From Pseudovibrio sp. JCM 19062 (lineage in GTDB: Bacteria > Pseudomonadota > Alphaproteobacteria > Rhizobiales > Stappiaceae): a stretch of 64,000 nt of DNA. Position 1 is the stretch's first letter. Each line of letters begins with the position of its first letter. The translations under genes and the position numbers were made by a program. Below the pieces are notes generated by a model. It was not told the origin of the DNA, did no database searches, and saw only the letters and a program-made list of their open reading frames with translations. The stretch spans positions 19,064-83,063 of the forward strand of contig BAXV01000010.1 of NCBI GenBank assembly GCA_001310715.1, in the 5' to 3' direction. This document shows positions 32,152 to 42,036 of the stretch, piece by piece.

Positions 32152-33055
32152 TCATAGGTACTTCGCTGCCGTCTGGTATAAAATTGAATGGCGATTAACC
32201 AATAGTTCTAGATCGAAGGAATACCCTCCCCCAAGGACACCAGCTATCGGGATGCCCTCATTCCTTACCAGCCGAAAGACCAGATTCTCTCTTTTGTGCA
32301 GGCCCTCATCTGAGAGGGAAAGGCGTCCCAATCGGTCCTCTTGGTGCGGATCAACGCCAGCGTTGAAGAACACCAAATCGGCTTTGAAGGTGGTGAGGAC
32401 CGATTTAAGCGTATCCTCCAGTATTTCCAGATACTCGTCATCTTCCATGCCATCTCTCAGAGGCACATCGAGCGTGGAGGCCCTCTTGCGGACCGGGTAG
32501 TTCTTCTCTGAATGCAGGGAGAGCGTGAAGACGCTGGCGTCGTGCGCGAAGATGTCGGCCGTGCCGTCGCCCTGATGGACATCCAGATCAATGATGAGCA
32601 CGCGGGAGCATGCGCATGGCCTGAACGGTCTTTACGGCGACAGCCACGTCGTTAAACACGCAAAAGCCCGCACCTTGTGCAATTCGGGCGTGGTGGGAGC
32701 CACCTGCGGTGTTGCAGGCGATGCCATGCTCCAAAGCCAGCATTGCGGTGAGCAGAGAGCCTCCTGTGGCGCATTGCGCTCTAAAAGACACGCTCTGCGT
32801 CATGGGAAAGCCGATCTCGCGCGCTATAGCGTGGGGGACCTGACAGCTGAAGACTTGATCGACATAGTCCCTTGCATGAACGCGCAGCAGGTTTTCTCTG
32901 GAGATTGGGCTGGGTTCATGAAACTCATAGAGCGCGCCGTGCGGGTCGGTATTCTTCAACCACCGGGCCACACCGGCATACTTGCGCATCGGGAAGCGGT
33001 GGTTTTCGGGAATATCTGCTGTATAGGCAGGATGATGCACGATTGGTAGCTTCAC
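32152..33055 (-). CDS. Histone deacetylase-family protein (amidohydrolase)
   Basis: A zinc-dependent deacetylase-like enzyme of about 301 aa. Catalytic features are the GGSHHA His pair, the metal Asp/His in DLDVHQGDG, the second Asp in NAGVDPHQEDRLG, and GGGYSFD with the transition-state Tyr. All key residues are present. The frame changes near 32603, with one extra or two missing bases. The GTG at 33055 (VKLPIVHHPAYT) has a GAGGGGG site. Bacterial members act on acetylated polyamines or metabolites, or as acetoin-utilisation-type deacetylases; the substrate here is unknown. Confidence 0.85.
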
Positions 33056-33217
33056 AGAGGCCCCCTCTTTGTGAAAGACGTCCCTCTGTGGCACACAGAT
33101 CTGTTGCGCTTTGGGTTTATCTTGGTGTTCAAGGAAGAAATCCGGATCACGTCTTTAGATGGCTTCTTCATACACCAGCAGCTGTCTCAGGCTCAAGTTC
33201 GCCGAGTCGTGAAATGT

Positions 33218-33244
33218 GTTGCCCCCAACAGCGCCGGGGGCAAC
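33218..33244 (-). terminator. Hairpin downstream of the secreted Y-X4-D protein gene
   Basis: A perfect 9-base stem (gttgccccc / gggggcaac) with a 9-base loop lies about 10 bases beyond the minus-strand stop. The T tail is weak, so it is only a probable terminator. Confidence 0.6.
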
Positions 33245-33253
33245 TTCGGGCGA

Positions 33254-33633
33254 TTAGTTTGGTTGAGCTACAACCCACTCATTCATGACACCATCCCCGG
33301 AGATATCTCCAGGAGCTGTATCGAGACGGTATGTGTAGACGGGTTTACCCTGATAGGCCCATTGCTGCGTCCCATCACTGCGCGTTGCAAGGTATAATCA
33401 CCTTGAGCCGTTGCACCTTCGTCAGCGTGAAGTGGAGGCCACAAGAAAGCACAGAGATGATCACAATTTGACACTCCATCAGTGTCATCGGAATAGAAAT
33501 ACAGGGTATTGCCACTGCCATCTACCAATGTTTGCCCTTTGCTGGTTTCGCCCACTTGAGGTGCGTCTGCTGCCAGAGCATAAGCACCAGAGCTGATGAC
33601 GAGAGCGGCTGCAAGCGTTAGGGATTTAAGCAT
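33254..33633 (-). CDS. Secreted repeat protein with Y-X4-D motif (COG4315 type)
   Basis: A periplasmic or surface protein of about 126 aa. Residues 1-22 are a signal peptide (ALAADA). Two copies of the motif follow: GNTLYFYSDDTDGVSNC, then CAFLWPPLHAD, and after the frameshift KPVYTYRLDTAPGDISGDG and NEWVVAQPN. Two Cys residues may form a disulfide. The frame is broken by one missing G near 33385. The role of the family is unknown. Confidence 0.82.
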
Positions 33634-34029
33634 CAGATATTTCCTTGTAATAAGGTGATTTGATCACTTTTAAACTTCTGAACCTATTACCCCTGCCAAT
33701 AGTAAGGGGCGATATTCTGGCATCTTACCGGCTTTTTCACGTTTAAAACTCAAATCAAGCTAGATACTAACCCCACAACTAAGTTGTCAGATAAATTAAT
33801 TCGAAAATCCCCCCGCAACAATTAACACCTGACAACATATATACTTTTAAAACTATTTTATATAATGCAGAAACACTCATGAACCACCCCACATCATAAA
33901 CCTATTCTTATTGAAGTGTGACTTTACTTAGATCTCCTGCGCGGAAATCAAATCCCACGTTTCGCAGAGAGGCCATCACTGATCGCGACTTACCGTAATG
34001 CAGTATGGACAAATAAAGAACAAACAAAT
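33634..34029. other. Intergenic region upstream of MATE gene
   Basis: A 396-base AT-rich region that must carry the promoters of the divergent secreted protein and MATE genes. I see no further gene, RNA or strong inverted repeat. Confidence 0.5.
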
Positions 34030-35441
34030 ATGAGCGAAGGAAACACTGTTTATTCAATCCCTTTTGAGTCGCTTGCTTACCATGCGATCGTGCGTTTTAA
34101 GGTTTCCCGCGTGTCTACAAATTTCAAGGTAACGAACCGCTCTTTTCTTGCGCTCGCTGTTCCGATGACATTGGCCTACATCTCCACTCCCTTGCTGGGC
34201 TTGGTGGATACGGCTGTGATCGGGCAGTTACATGATGCTGCACTTTTGGGCGGTCTGGCTGTTGGTACCATTCTGTTTGATGTGATTGGTGCATTCTTCT
34301 ACTTTTTGCGTGCAGGAACGACAGGCCTTGCTGCCCAATCCCTTGGTGCAAACGATGGGCCGGAGCTGCGGGCTGTGCTGGCGCGTGCGCTGTTGCTGGG
34401 CATCATTGGCGGGGTCGTTGTCATCTTCCTGCAATGGCCTATTGTGCAGTTTGGTCTTCCAATTATCGGCGGGACAGAGGCTGTTCAGGAAGCGGCGGCC
34501 ACCTATTTTGCGATCCGTGCATTCTCCGCGCCGTTTGTTTTGGCCAACTATTCTATTTTGGGCTGGTATCTGGGCCTGAGCAAGGCTGGTATCGGACTGC
34601 TCATCCAGACCTTCCTGAATGTCACCAATATGGTGCTCTCAGTTATTTTCGTGTTGGTCTTTGACTGGGGCATTCCCGCGTTGCCATTGCTACCTTCATT
34701 GCAGAAGCGCTGACATTCGGCCTTGGCCTCTACCTGATCAAGCGGGAGCTGAACGGTGCGCCGTTGCCTACCTTCTCGCAGATCATCGTTTGGGAAAAGC
34801 TGAAGCCCATGCTGGCGCTGAACCGGGACATCATGATCCGCTCCATGGTGATGTTGTTTGCGTTTGGCTTCTTCACCTCGCGCAGTGCGGCGCAGGGGGA
34901 AGTGGTGCTTGCGGCCAACGCTGTGCTTGAAAAATTCATTATGGTTGCAGCGTTCTTTCTGGATGGAACGGCATCAGCTGCTGAACAGGTGGTTGGGCAA
35001 GCAATTGGGGCCAAGCAACGCGCTGCATTTCGCAAGGCCCTGCGCCTTTCTGTGGGCTGGGGGTTTGGGCTTTCCTTTGGTGCGGCGATTGTGCTGTGGC
35101 TGGCTGGCGGGGCTGTGATTGACCTGCTGACCACCCATACAGAGGTGCGCGAGACCGCTCAGGCCTATTTGTTCTGGGCCGTTCTAACGCCCATCATCGG
35201 CACACTTGCTTTCCAGATGGATGGGGTCTTTATCGGGGCGACGTGGTCACGGGATATGCGGAACTCGGTGGTGATCTCCACCATCCTCTTCCTTGCAAGC
35301 TACTACCTGCTTTACCCAATCTATGGAAACCACGGCTTGTGGTTCTCGCTGCTGGTGTTCTTTGGAGCGCGCGGGCTAAGCTTAAGCTTCATGTGCTATA
35401 TTCGGGAGCGTCAATACTTTGATGCACTTCAGAAGGCTTAG
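34030..35441 (+). CDS. MATE-family efflux transporter (DinF-like)
   Basis: A 12-helix multidrug/toxin exporter of about 470 aa. It starts its membrane core at FLALAVPMTLAYISTPLLGL and has the VDTAVIGQL motif of DinF-type MATE proteins; the second half repeats with ANAVLEKFIMVAAFFLDGT. One missing G near 34680 (GIPGVAIATF) breaks it. The start is uncertain: about 35 residues precede the conserved region and no strong ribosome site is seen. Confidence 0.87.
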
Positions 35442-35473
35442 GGCACGGGCTTGACCGGCCTGAAGAAAGATTA

Positions 35474-35503
35474 CCTTGCCCGGAGGGGGAATACCGGGCA
35501 AGG
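35474..35503. terminator. Hairpin between convergent MATE and MDR genes
   Basis: A 10-base perfect stem (ccttgcccgg / ccgggcaagg) with a 10-base loop lies between the two stops. It has no T tail, so it may act from both sides. Confidence 0.6.
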
Positions 35504-35518
35504 CAGATAGGTTCACTT

Positions 35519-36555
35519 CTAGGCGATGCTCACTGTGACTTTGCCCATGTGCTGGGCTTTTTCCAGGTAGTCATATGCGGCTTCGATCTCGGACATCGCG
35601 AAGTCTTTCTCTACCAGTGGCTTGATCTGGTGTTTGGCGACAAACGCGGACAGGTTCTCAAAGTAGGTGCGTGAGCCAACCAGAACGCCTGCCAAGGATG
35701 CGTTCTTCAAGACCAGATCACTGATATTTTCCGGTGCATGTGCCCAGCCTGTTAAGACACCCACCTGAGAGATCAGTCCATGGGGCGCAACTGCACGAAG
35801 GGAGCGTTCCAGTGTGTCCTTGCCACCCAGCTCCAGAACCACGTCTGCACCGTGTCCGTCGGTCAGCTGGAACAGTTCTGCGTCCCAGTCAGGAACCTCT
35901 TTGTAGTTGATTGTGATGTCTGCGCCGAGCTGCTTTGCTTTTGCCAGCTTCTCATCTGAGGAGCTGATGATCGCGGCACGGGCTCCAAAGGCTTTTACAA
36001 GCTGAAGCGCGAAGATTGCGACGCCGCCTGTCCCTTGTATCAGGACAAGATCGTCCTGCTTCAAAGTGCGGTGCTGCTCAAACAGAGCGTGCCATGCGGT
36101 TACGCCAGCGCAAGGCAGTGTGGCCGCTTCCTGATAGCTTAGGTGGTCGGGGATACGAACCAGCGTATCCTCATGGAAATTGGCTTGCTCTCTAAGGATG
36201 CCGGCGTATTGAGCGGAGCTGAGGCAGAGCCGAGCATATGCGGTACAAATGGTCCTTCGAGCCACTGTTGAAAGAAGGTTGGCATGACGCGGTCGCCAAC
36301 GGACCATTTGGTTACCTTGTCGCCAACGGCGATCACCTCACCTGCACCATCGGAGAGTGCAACAAGGTCCGCCGGCATTTCTCCGTACTGGCCTTTGCGG
36401 ATCATCTGATCGCGCGCATTCAGGCTTGCGGCGTGAAGGCGAACCTGAACCTCGAGTGGTCCTGGGACTTCAACAGGAAAGGTGTGGGAGCTCAAGGTGG
36501 CACCGTTTACAACAACACCCTGAATTTCTTTGTGTAATGTGATGGGGTCAGTCAT
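35519..36555 (-). CDS. Zinc-free MDR-family alcohol dehydrogenase / quinone oxidoreductase
   Basis: A medium-chain NAD(P)H-dependent oxidoreductase of about 345 aa. The GroES-like domain contains SLNARDQMIRKGQYG and SDGAGEVIAVGDKV. The Rossmann domain has the nucleotide motif QGTGGVAIFALQLVKAFGA. The structural-zinc Cys cluster is absent, which indicates the zinc-free branch. One missing base near 36215 breaks it. The substrate is unknown. It lies downstream of wrbA on the same strand, so an oxidative or quinone-stress role is plausible. Confidence 0.85.
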
Positions 36556-36711
36556 CTAAATATCTCTTATATGTATTGGCGTTAAATTGTCTACAAAAGT
36601 ATGCGTATGCTTTGTTGCCTGCGCGACCTCATAAACGGTAGGTTGTGTTCAGATCACATCACGCAGGCAACAAAGTCATATTGGGAATTATCGAGCGGTT
36701 TTGGGAGCTGC

Positions 36712-37313
36712 TTAGGCCTTGGCAAGTTTCTTTGCAATTCCAGCTACGTGCCGTCCCTGATCGCGGGCAAGCTTCAACTCATCTTCAGTTGGCTGGCGTG
36801 AGCCATCCGGACCGGCAATGGTGCTGGCACCGTAAGGTGAACCACCGCGAACCTCAGAGATTTTGCTCAGTTCCGGGCTGGAGTAAGGCAAGCCAGCAAT
36901 CACCATGCCGTGGTGTGCCAGTGTTGACCAGAAGCTGGTGATGGTTGTTTCATTGCCGCCACGGTACCGGTAGAGGTGAACACAGACCCAACCTTGCCAA
37001 TGAGCTGACCGTTGAACCACAGGCCACCGGTCTGATCGAGAAAGTTGCGCATCTGCGCTGCCATATTGCCGAAACGGGTGGGCGTTCCAAAGATGATAGC
37101 ATCGTAGTTAGCCAGCTCGCCGGGCTCTGCAATTGGTGCTTTCTGATCAACCTTGAAATGGCTGTTCTTAGCTACTTCCTCGGGAACAAGTTCAGGAACG
37201 CGTTTGACAACAACTTCCGTTCCTTCAACGTCCTGAGCGCCCTCGCGGATGGCGTCTGCCATGGTTTCGATGTGGCCGTAGCTGGAGTAATATAAGACAA
37301 GAACCTTGGTCAT
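36712..37313 (-). CDS. wrbA: NAD(P)H:quinone oxidoreductase WrbA
   Basis: A flavodoxin-like FMN enzyme of about 200 aa. FMN-binding segments are [39 protein letters not shown] and, after the break, [15 protein letters not shown]. The C-terminal part [20 protein letters not shown] is typical of WrbA. One missing G near 36958 breaks the frame. WrbA reduces quinones with two electrons and avoids semiquinone radicals. Confidence 0.92.
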
Positions 37314-37319
37314 GACCAT

Positions 37320-37639
37320 TCCTTTGTGTTGTTATGTTTACATAGGTATAGCAATGCTGCGCATGAACAATTCTTCACTTGGTGGACTGTCTGTTTAATA
37401 GATATTGACAATAACAAGAGGCAGATTTTGGCAGGTGGGTGCAGTGTGAGCAGGGCTTCAGTTTAAAGTTTTAACAGGCCGCCCTTTGCCGCCGGTTTTT
37501 ACCGGTAAACAGGCTAATTTGTTGCATCAGCGCGTAATTTTGACGGCGCAGCAAGTGCTGCAGATTTTCTCGCGAGCACTACAAAAAAAGGCCGGGCCTT
37601 TTGATCAGACCCAGCTTTTTGCAAAAATTTTGATCGTGC
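37320..37639. other. Intergenic region upstream of wrbA
   Basis: A 320-base region holding the wrbA promoter and the pyrD terminator (37583-37602). I see no gene. A plus-strand frame from 37486 overlaps pyrD antisense and is rejected. Confidence 0.5.
37583..37602 (-). terminator. Rho-independent terminator of pyrD
   Basis: On the minus strand, the stem aaaaggc / gcctttt with a CCG loop runs into seven T, about 40 bases after the pyrD stop. Confidence 0.8.
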
Positions 37640-38743
37640 CTAGAGATCGAGCGATTTGTCCGCCCAGAGGTCGTTGTCGATACCAACCAACTCTTGCAGG
37701 TTGGCGACATTACGCGCAGCCACCAGACGGGACAGGTGTTGATTGATCTTTTTCACCAACGCTTGCCCTCATAGACCATACCAGAGTAGAGCTGGATCTG
37801 ATTTGCGCCCGCAAAGATTTTTGCTGCGGCCTTTTCTGGGGTGTCCACTCCGCCCACTCCAAAGAGCGGTAGTTCCGGCCCGACGGCTCGTCTGGCTTTG
37901 GCCAGTGCTATGGTGGAACGCTCGAACAACGGCGCACCTGACAAGCCGCCCGCTTCTTTGGCTTGCACCTTGTCTTTCAACGTGGACGGGCGGGTGATTG
38001 TGGTGTTGGAGACGATCATGCCATCGACCTTTTGGGTCATGACTTCCTCGGCAATCTCCTTGAGCGCATCCTCGGAGACGTCCGGTGCGATCTTGAGCAT
38101 GACTGGCACCTTACGGCCCAGACGATCTTCTTGCGCGTTGCGAGCGTCGATAATGGCGGCGAGCAGGTGAGCAAGCGCGTCCCGCTCCTGCAAGTCTCTT
38201 AAACCGGTGTATTGGGAGAAGAGATATTGGCCGTCAGGTAGTCTGCCAGTTCCGCAAACCTGTTTACGCCCAGCACGTAGTCGGCAACACGGTCTTCAGA
38301 GAGCTTGTTTGCGCCGATGTTAATGCCCAGAACGCCCGGGGTGCGCCCGACTTTGCGGATGCGGTCGTAAACCACATCGTGGCCATCATTGTTGAAGCCA
38401 TAGCGGTTGATCACGGCGCGGTCGGCACTGAGGCGGAAGTTCCTCGGTTTTGGATTGCCTTCCTGCGGCAGAGGCGTCACCGTTCCAACCTCGACATGGC
38501 CGAAGCCGAGTTTCATCAAAGGGGCGATTGCTTCGGCGTTTTTGTCAAAGCCAGCTGCCATGCCCACCGGTTTTTGAAAGTCAGGTCGCCCCATCTGTAT
38601 TCCAGCGCCTTATCCTCGATCTGGCCGAAGGACGGGGCCAGACCCGTGGAGAGCATTTTGATAGTTGCGTTGTGCGAGGTCTCTGGGTCCAGACAATGCA
38701 GTGCCCGGATACCGACTTTGTTGATCAGGTTTTCAATCGACAT
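37640..38743 (-). CDS. pyrD: Dihydroorotate dehydrogenase (quinone), class 2
   Basis: A membrane-associated flavoprotein of about 368 aa that oxidises dihydroorotate to orotate in pyrimidine synthesis. Landmarks are [38 protein letters not shown], the catalytic-region [29 protein letters not shown] and GGVDTPEKA. The N-terminal amphipathic helix of class 2 enzymes is present. Three missing G bases, near 38577, 38200 and 37765, split it into four parts. Since the enzyme is normally essential for prototrophy, an artefact is more likely than decay. Confidence 0.93.
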
Positions 38744-39085
38744 TTATAGCTCCGGAAACTCGTGATTGCCTTCGCCGTCCAGTGGAAGCGGTTTTACCCA
38801 TTTGGCCTTGGAGACAGGAAACTTGCCATACAGATGCGGGAAGAGTGTTCCGCCGCGCGAGGCTTCCCATTTCATTTGCTCTTCAGGGAAGTCTTCGCTT
38901 TCAACAGCAATGAGCAGCAAATCGGTTTGTCCCGCGAAATACAGCGCTGCCGTTTCTTTTACAGTTTCCGCGCTGGAGAAATGGATGTAACCATCGGTCA
39001 GATCGATCGGCGCACCCGCGAAAAAACCGGCGGCTTCAGCTTCCTGCCAAAGCGCCTTGGGGGCGATCTTGAATATAAGGGACAT
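38744..39085 (-). CDS. DUF952 domain protein
   Basis: An intact 113-aa protein with the DUF952 pattern DGYIHFSSAETVKETAALYF, LLLIAVES and FPHLYGKFPVS. It abuts pyrD with no gap and is likely cotranscribed, as is often seen in Alphaproteobacteria. Its fold resembles ADP-ribosyltransferase-like proteins, but no activity is established. Confidence 0.85.
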   Translation of the reverse strand: MSLIFKIAPKALWQEAEAAGFFAGAPIDLTDGYIHFSSAETVKETAALYFAGQTDLLLIAVESEDFPEEQMKWEASRGGTLFPHLYGKFPVSKAKWVKPLPLDGEGNHEFPEL

Positions 39086-39292
39086 TGGATTTGCCTTTCA
39101 GGAGAGACGTCTACTCAACTGAAGTCATGCTCTTACATCGACAAATCAGGGACTGGCAACCCCCAATTGCGACAAATGCTTGCCATAGGAATTTATTCAC
39201 GACATACAGGATTTTATTGAAGCATTGAGAACTGCTGATTTGGAGGGGGTCTGTGCCTGTTTCAGCATTCTCTTTTCACCGCAGGAGGACCT

Positions 39293-39937
39293 ATGTTGGA
39301 TCATGAGCACCTTTGGACCGCGCTGGACAGGTTGGCGGCGCGACATCAGCTGACGCCATCGGGGCTGGCGCGCAGAGCTGGTCTTGACCCGACCTCCTTC
39401 AACCCGTCAAAGCGGTTTGCCTCTGACGGGCGTCCGCGTTGGCCGTCGACGGAGTCGCTTGCAAAGGTGCTGGAAGTCACGCAAATGACCTTCATGGATT
39501 TTGCTTCTCTGCTACAAGAAAAGCCGGAAGGTTTCACGACACACTTCAGGTCGTTCCCAGCTTATCTTTGCACCAGTGACGAGTTAAGCGAGGTAGATTT
39601 GGCGGATATCTCTGAATTTAAGCTGGACAAATTCTGCGATAGCTTCATTTTTCCCAGTTCTCAGAGCGATAAATTCTTCGCGCTTGAAGTTTCGAGTAAT
39701 AGTTTTGAACCATACTACAGGGAAGGACAAATTATAATCGTCTCTCCCGAGACTTCTTTACGGCGTAATGACCATGTTTTGATTGCGACTACAACCGGAG
39801 ATATTCATTGCGGCGCTTTGCAGCGGCAAACAAACGAGCGCATTGAGTTTCGACGGGACGCCCCTGAAGACAAACCACGGGTGTTTCAAGTTGCAGATCT
39901 GGTCTGGACGGCAAGGGTGTCATGGGTGAGCCAATAA
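39293..39937 (+). CDS. HTH transcriptional regulator with degenerate S24/LexA peptidase domain
   Basis: An intact 214-aa protein with a CI/LexA-like layout. The N-terminal HTH (residues 1-75) includes ARRAGLDPTSFNPSKRF. The C-terminal S24-type domain retains the nucleophile-region Ser (S137 in SSNSFEP, usually GDSMEP). The Lys general base, usually in GE-x-MAKEL, is replaced: the segment reads GDIHCGAL, with Gly174 at the Lys place. It therefore probably cannot self-cleave. The ribosome site AGGAGG is strong. It precedes the SNase-like gene by 15 bases. Confidence 0.83.
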   Translation: MLDHEHLWTALDRLAARHQLTPSGLARRAGLDPTSFNPSKRFASDGRPRWPSTESLAKVLEVTQMTFMDFASLLQEKPEGFTTHFRSFPAYLCTSDELSEVDLADISEFKLDKFCDSFIFPSSQSDKFFALEVSSNSFEPYYREGQIIIVSPETSLRRNDHVLIATTTGDIHCGALQRQTNERIEFRRDAPEDKPRVFQVADLVWTARVSWVSQ

Positions 39938-39952
39938 TCAAGCAGGGCACCT

Positions 39953-40837
39953 ATGCGGATTACAAAGACCAAGTGTATTCTTATTGGAGCATCACTTCTG
40001 GGTGTGGGGTTCTTCGCACTTATCCAATACAATTCTGAAACCGCGCCGCGCGGGAATGCCCGCACACTCTATCGCCCTTCCTCATTTCCCATTGAGCATC
40101 GATCATCGGATGAAGAGCGGAAGCGGAAGCTAGCGGCTTTGGAAGCGGCGCAATCAGGCATTCCCCAAACGCCCCCCAAACATCCTGAAACACTGCGCAA
40201 TGTAGGCGGCATGCGTACGCCCCCTCCTCCGGTCACCGCACCGCTTGAGCGTATTGCCTATGTGAAGGAACTGCGCAGGTCCAACCAGCCTTTGCCAAAG
40301 GAACTGATCCTTTTCCGTGCTGTGGCGGTTGATGGTGCAACCTTACGTGATAAAACCAAGCAGATTTCTCTCAATCACATCCGGCCTGTGCCACTGCGCG
40401 CAACTTGCGTCAGTGAAGATGGTGAAAGGTGGCAGTGCGGCGTTCGAGCAAGAACAGCTTTACGTGCTTTCATTCGACAAAAACGTGTCACCTGCTCCGA
40501 TCTAAAAGCTGTGCAAGATGATAAACTTACTGCACTTGTAGTGTTGGCAAACATGATCTTGCCACTTGGCTCCTCAAGAATGGATGGGCAAAAGCGGGAA
40601 GCGATGCGCCTGATACATTGCAAAAAAATTGCGGAACGAGCCCGACAATCAGAGAAAGGCATCTGGCGTTCGAAATTGGTGCACCTAAATAAGGATGAAA
40701 CCGCGACGCTGGTGAATTCCTGGGAGGAGCTGGACGATGACAGCACCTCGACCTCAACATTAATGATGGAGGGGGAGCCTGCCATTATCTGGCGTCCGAG
40801 AAATGGCTTAACTGCAGAAACCTCTGCGAGAAAATAA
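39953..40837 (+). CDS. Membrane-anchored SNase-like protein, probably non-catalytic
   Basis: An intact 294-aa protein with an N-terminal signal-anchor helix (residues 8-24) and a Pro-rich linker. A domain with the thermonuclease layout runs from about residue 120 to 240: FRAVAVDGATLRD, ISLNHIRPVPLRATC, WQCGVRARTALRAFI, VTCSDLKAV and SEKGIWRS. Residues usually acidic or basic in the nuclease site differ (DGAT in place of DGDT), so activity is doubtful. It is likely cotranscribed with the S24-like regulator. The assignment rests on pattern only. Confidence 0.6.
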   Translation: MRITKTKCILIGASLLGVGFFALIQYNSETAPRGNARTLYRPSSFPIEHRSSDEERKRKLAALEAAQSGIPQTPPKHPETLRNVGGMRTPPPPVTAPLERIAYVKELRRSNQPLPKELILFRAVAVDGATLRDKTKQISLNHIRPVPLRATCVSEDGERWQCGVRARTALRAFIRQKRVTCSDLKAVQDDKLTALVVLANMILPLGSSRMDGQKREAMRLIHCKKIAERARQSEKGIWRSKLVHLNKDETATLVNSWEELDDDSTSTSTLMMEGEPAIIWRPRNGLTAETSARK

Positions 40838-40870
40838 ACCGTATTCAGGGCCTCAAGGAATAAAAATATA

Positions 40871-42036
40871 ATGTCAGGGTTTGGGACAACAGTTAAGCGT
40901 GAGGCCTGTTTTTTTGCAGGAGCTGCAACGACCGCCTTTTTTCTTTTTGGTGGGAGGGGGCTTATTGCAACCTTCAGCCGGTTTTTAGTGCAGATGCTCT
41001 GCTTTATCTGGCTTTTCGGCGTTATGTTGTGGTGCGCCTTTGGTGTGGTGCGTCATGCGGATTGTCTTGCGTCCATCCTTGGGGAACCGTACGGAACGCT
41101 GATCCTGACGCTCTCGGTAATTGGCATTGAGGTCTCACTGATCGTTTCCATCATGCTGACAGGGGGCACCAACGAGCCACTGGCGCGCGATACCATGCTG
41201 GCGGTGCTTCATATCGTGCTGAACGGCATGGTGGGTATCAGTTTGCTTCTGGGCGGCCTCAAATACGGGGAGCAGCCCTTTAACACTCAAGGGGCCCGTT
41301 CTTTCCTTTCGGTTCTTATTCCGCTCGTCACCATCTCCCTCATTCTCCCACGCTATACCACTTCAACCGCTGATCCTTCCCTTTCTACGGGACAGCAGAT
41401 CTCTTTTGCGGTGATGATTAGTCTGCTTTATGGTATCTTCCTTGCCACCCAGACGATGCGGCACAGGTCGTTCTTCATTCAGCCAAAGCCCATTCAGGCG
41501 TGGCCCTGTCGTTCCTGATGGCGAAGGATGAAGCGGATGAAGAACAGAATGCCCATGACGAGGATGACCACGATCTGGAGATCTTCTCGACCGGCTATCA
41601 CGCCGCCTTCCTGATCCTGACCATGCTCCCGATTGTGCTGCTTTCCAAGAAATTCGCGGTGCTCGTGGACTATGGGATTTCAAGTTTCCACATGCCAGTG
41701 GCCGTCACCGGTGTCCTTGTCGCGCTTCTCGTTCTGACGCCTGAGGGGCTGGGCAGCTTCCGTGCTGCGCTCTCAAACCGGTTGCAGCGTTCCGTCAACA
41801 TCTGTCTGGGTTCGGCCCTTGCGACAATCGGGCTGACAGTCCCGGCTGTTTTGATCGCAGCCGGGATCTTTGACATTCACATCGTGCTCGGTGTGAAGGA
41901 TACGGATATGATCCTGCTCCTCCTGACACTGATTTTGAGCGTGATCACCTTTACAGGCACCCGAACGAACGCCTTACAGGGCGCCGTGCACCTGGTGTTG
42001 TTTATCTTCTACTTCATCCTTCTCTTCCAACCCTAG
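40871..42036 (+). CDS. Ca2+/H+ (Na+/H+) antiporter, ChaA type
   Basis: A CaCA-superfamily antiporter of about 388 aa. The first alpha repeat includes LSVIGIEVSLIVSIMLTGG. A cytoplasmic acidic loop (KDEADEEQNAHDEDDHDLE) is followed by the second repeat with VLVALLVLTPEGLGSFRAAL. One missing G near 41487 breaks the frame before the acidic loop. It exports cations in exchange for protons; Ca2+ is the usual substrate for this motif set. Its 3' end overlaps the convergent SGNH gene by 63 bases as read. Confidence 0.85.
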
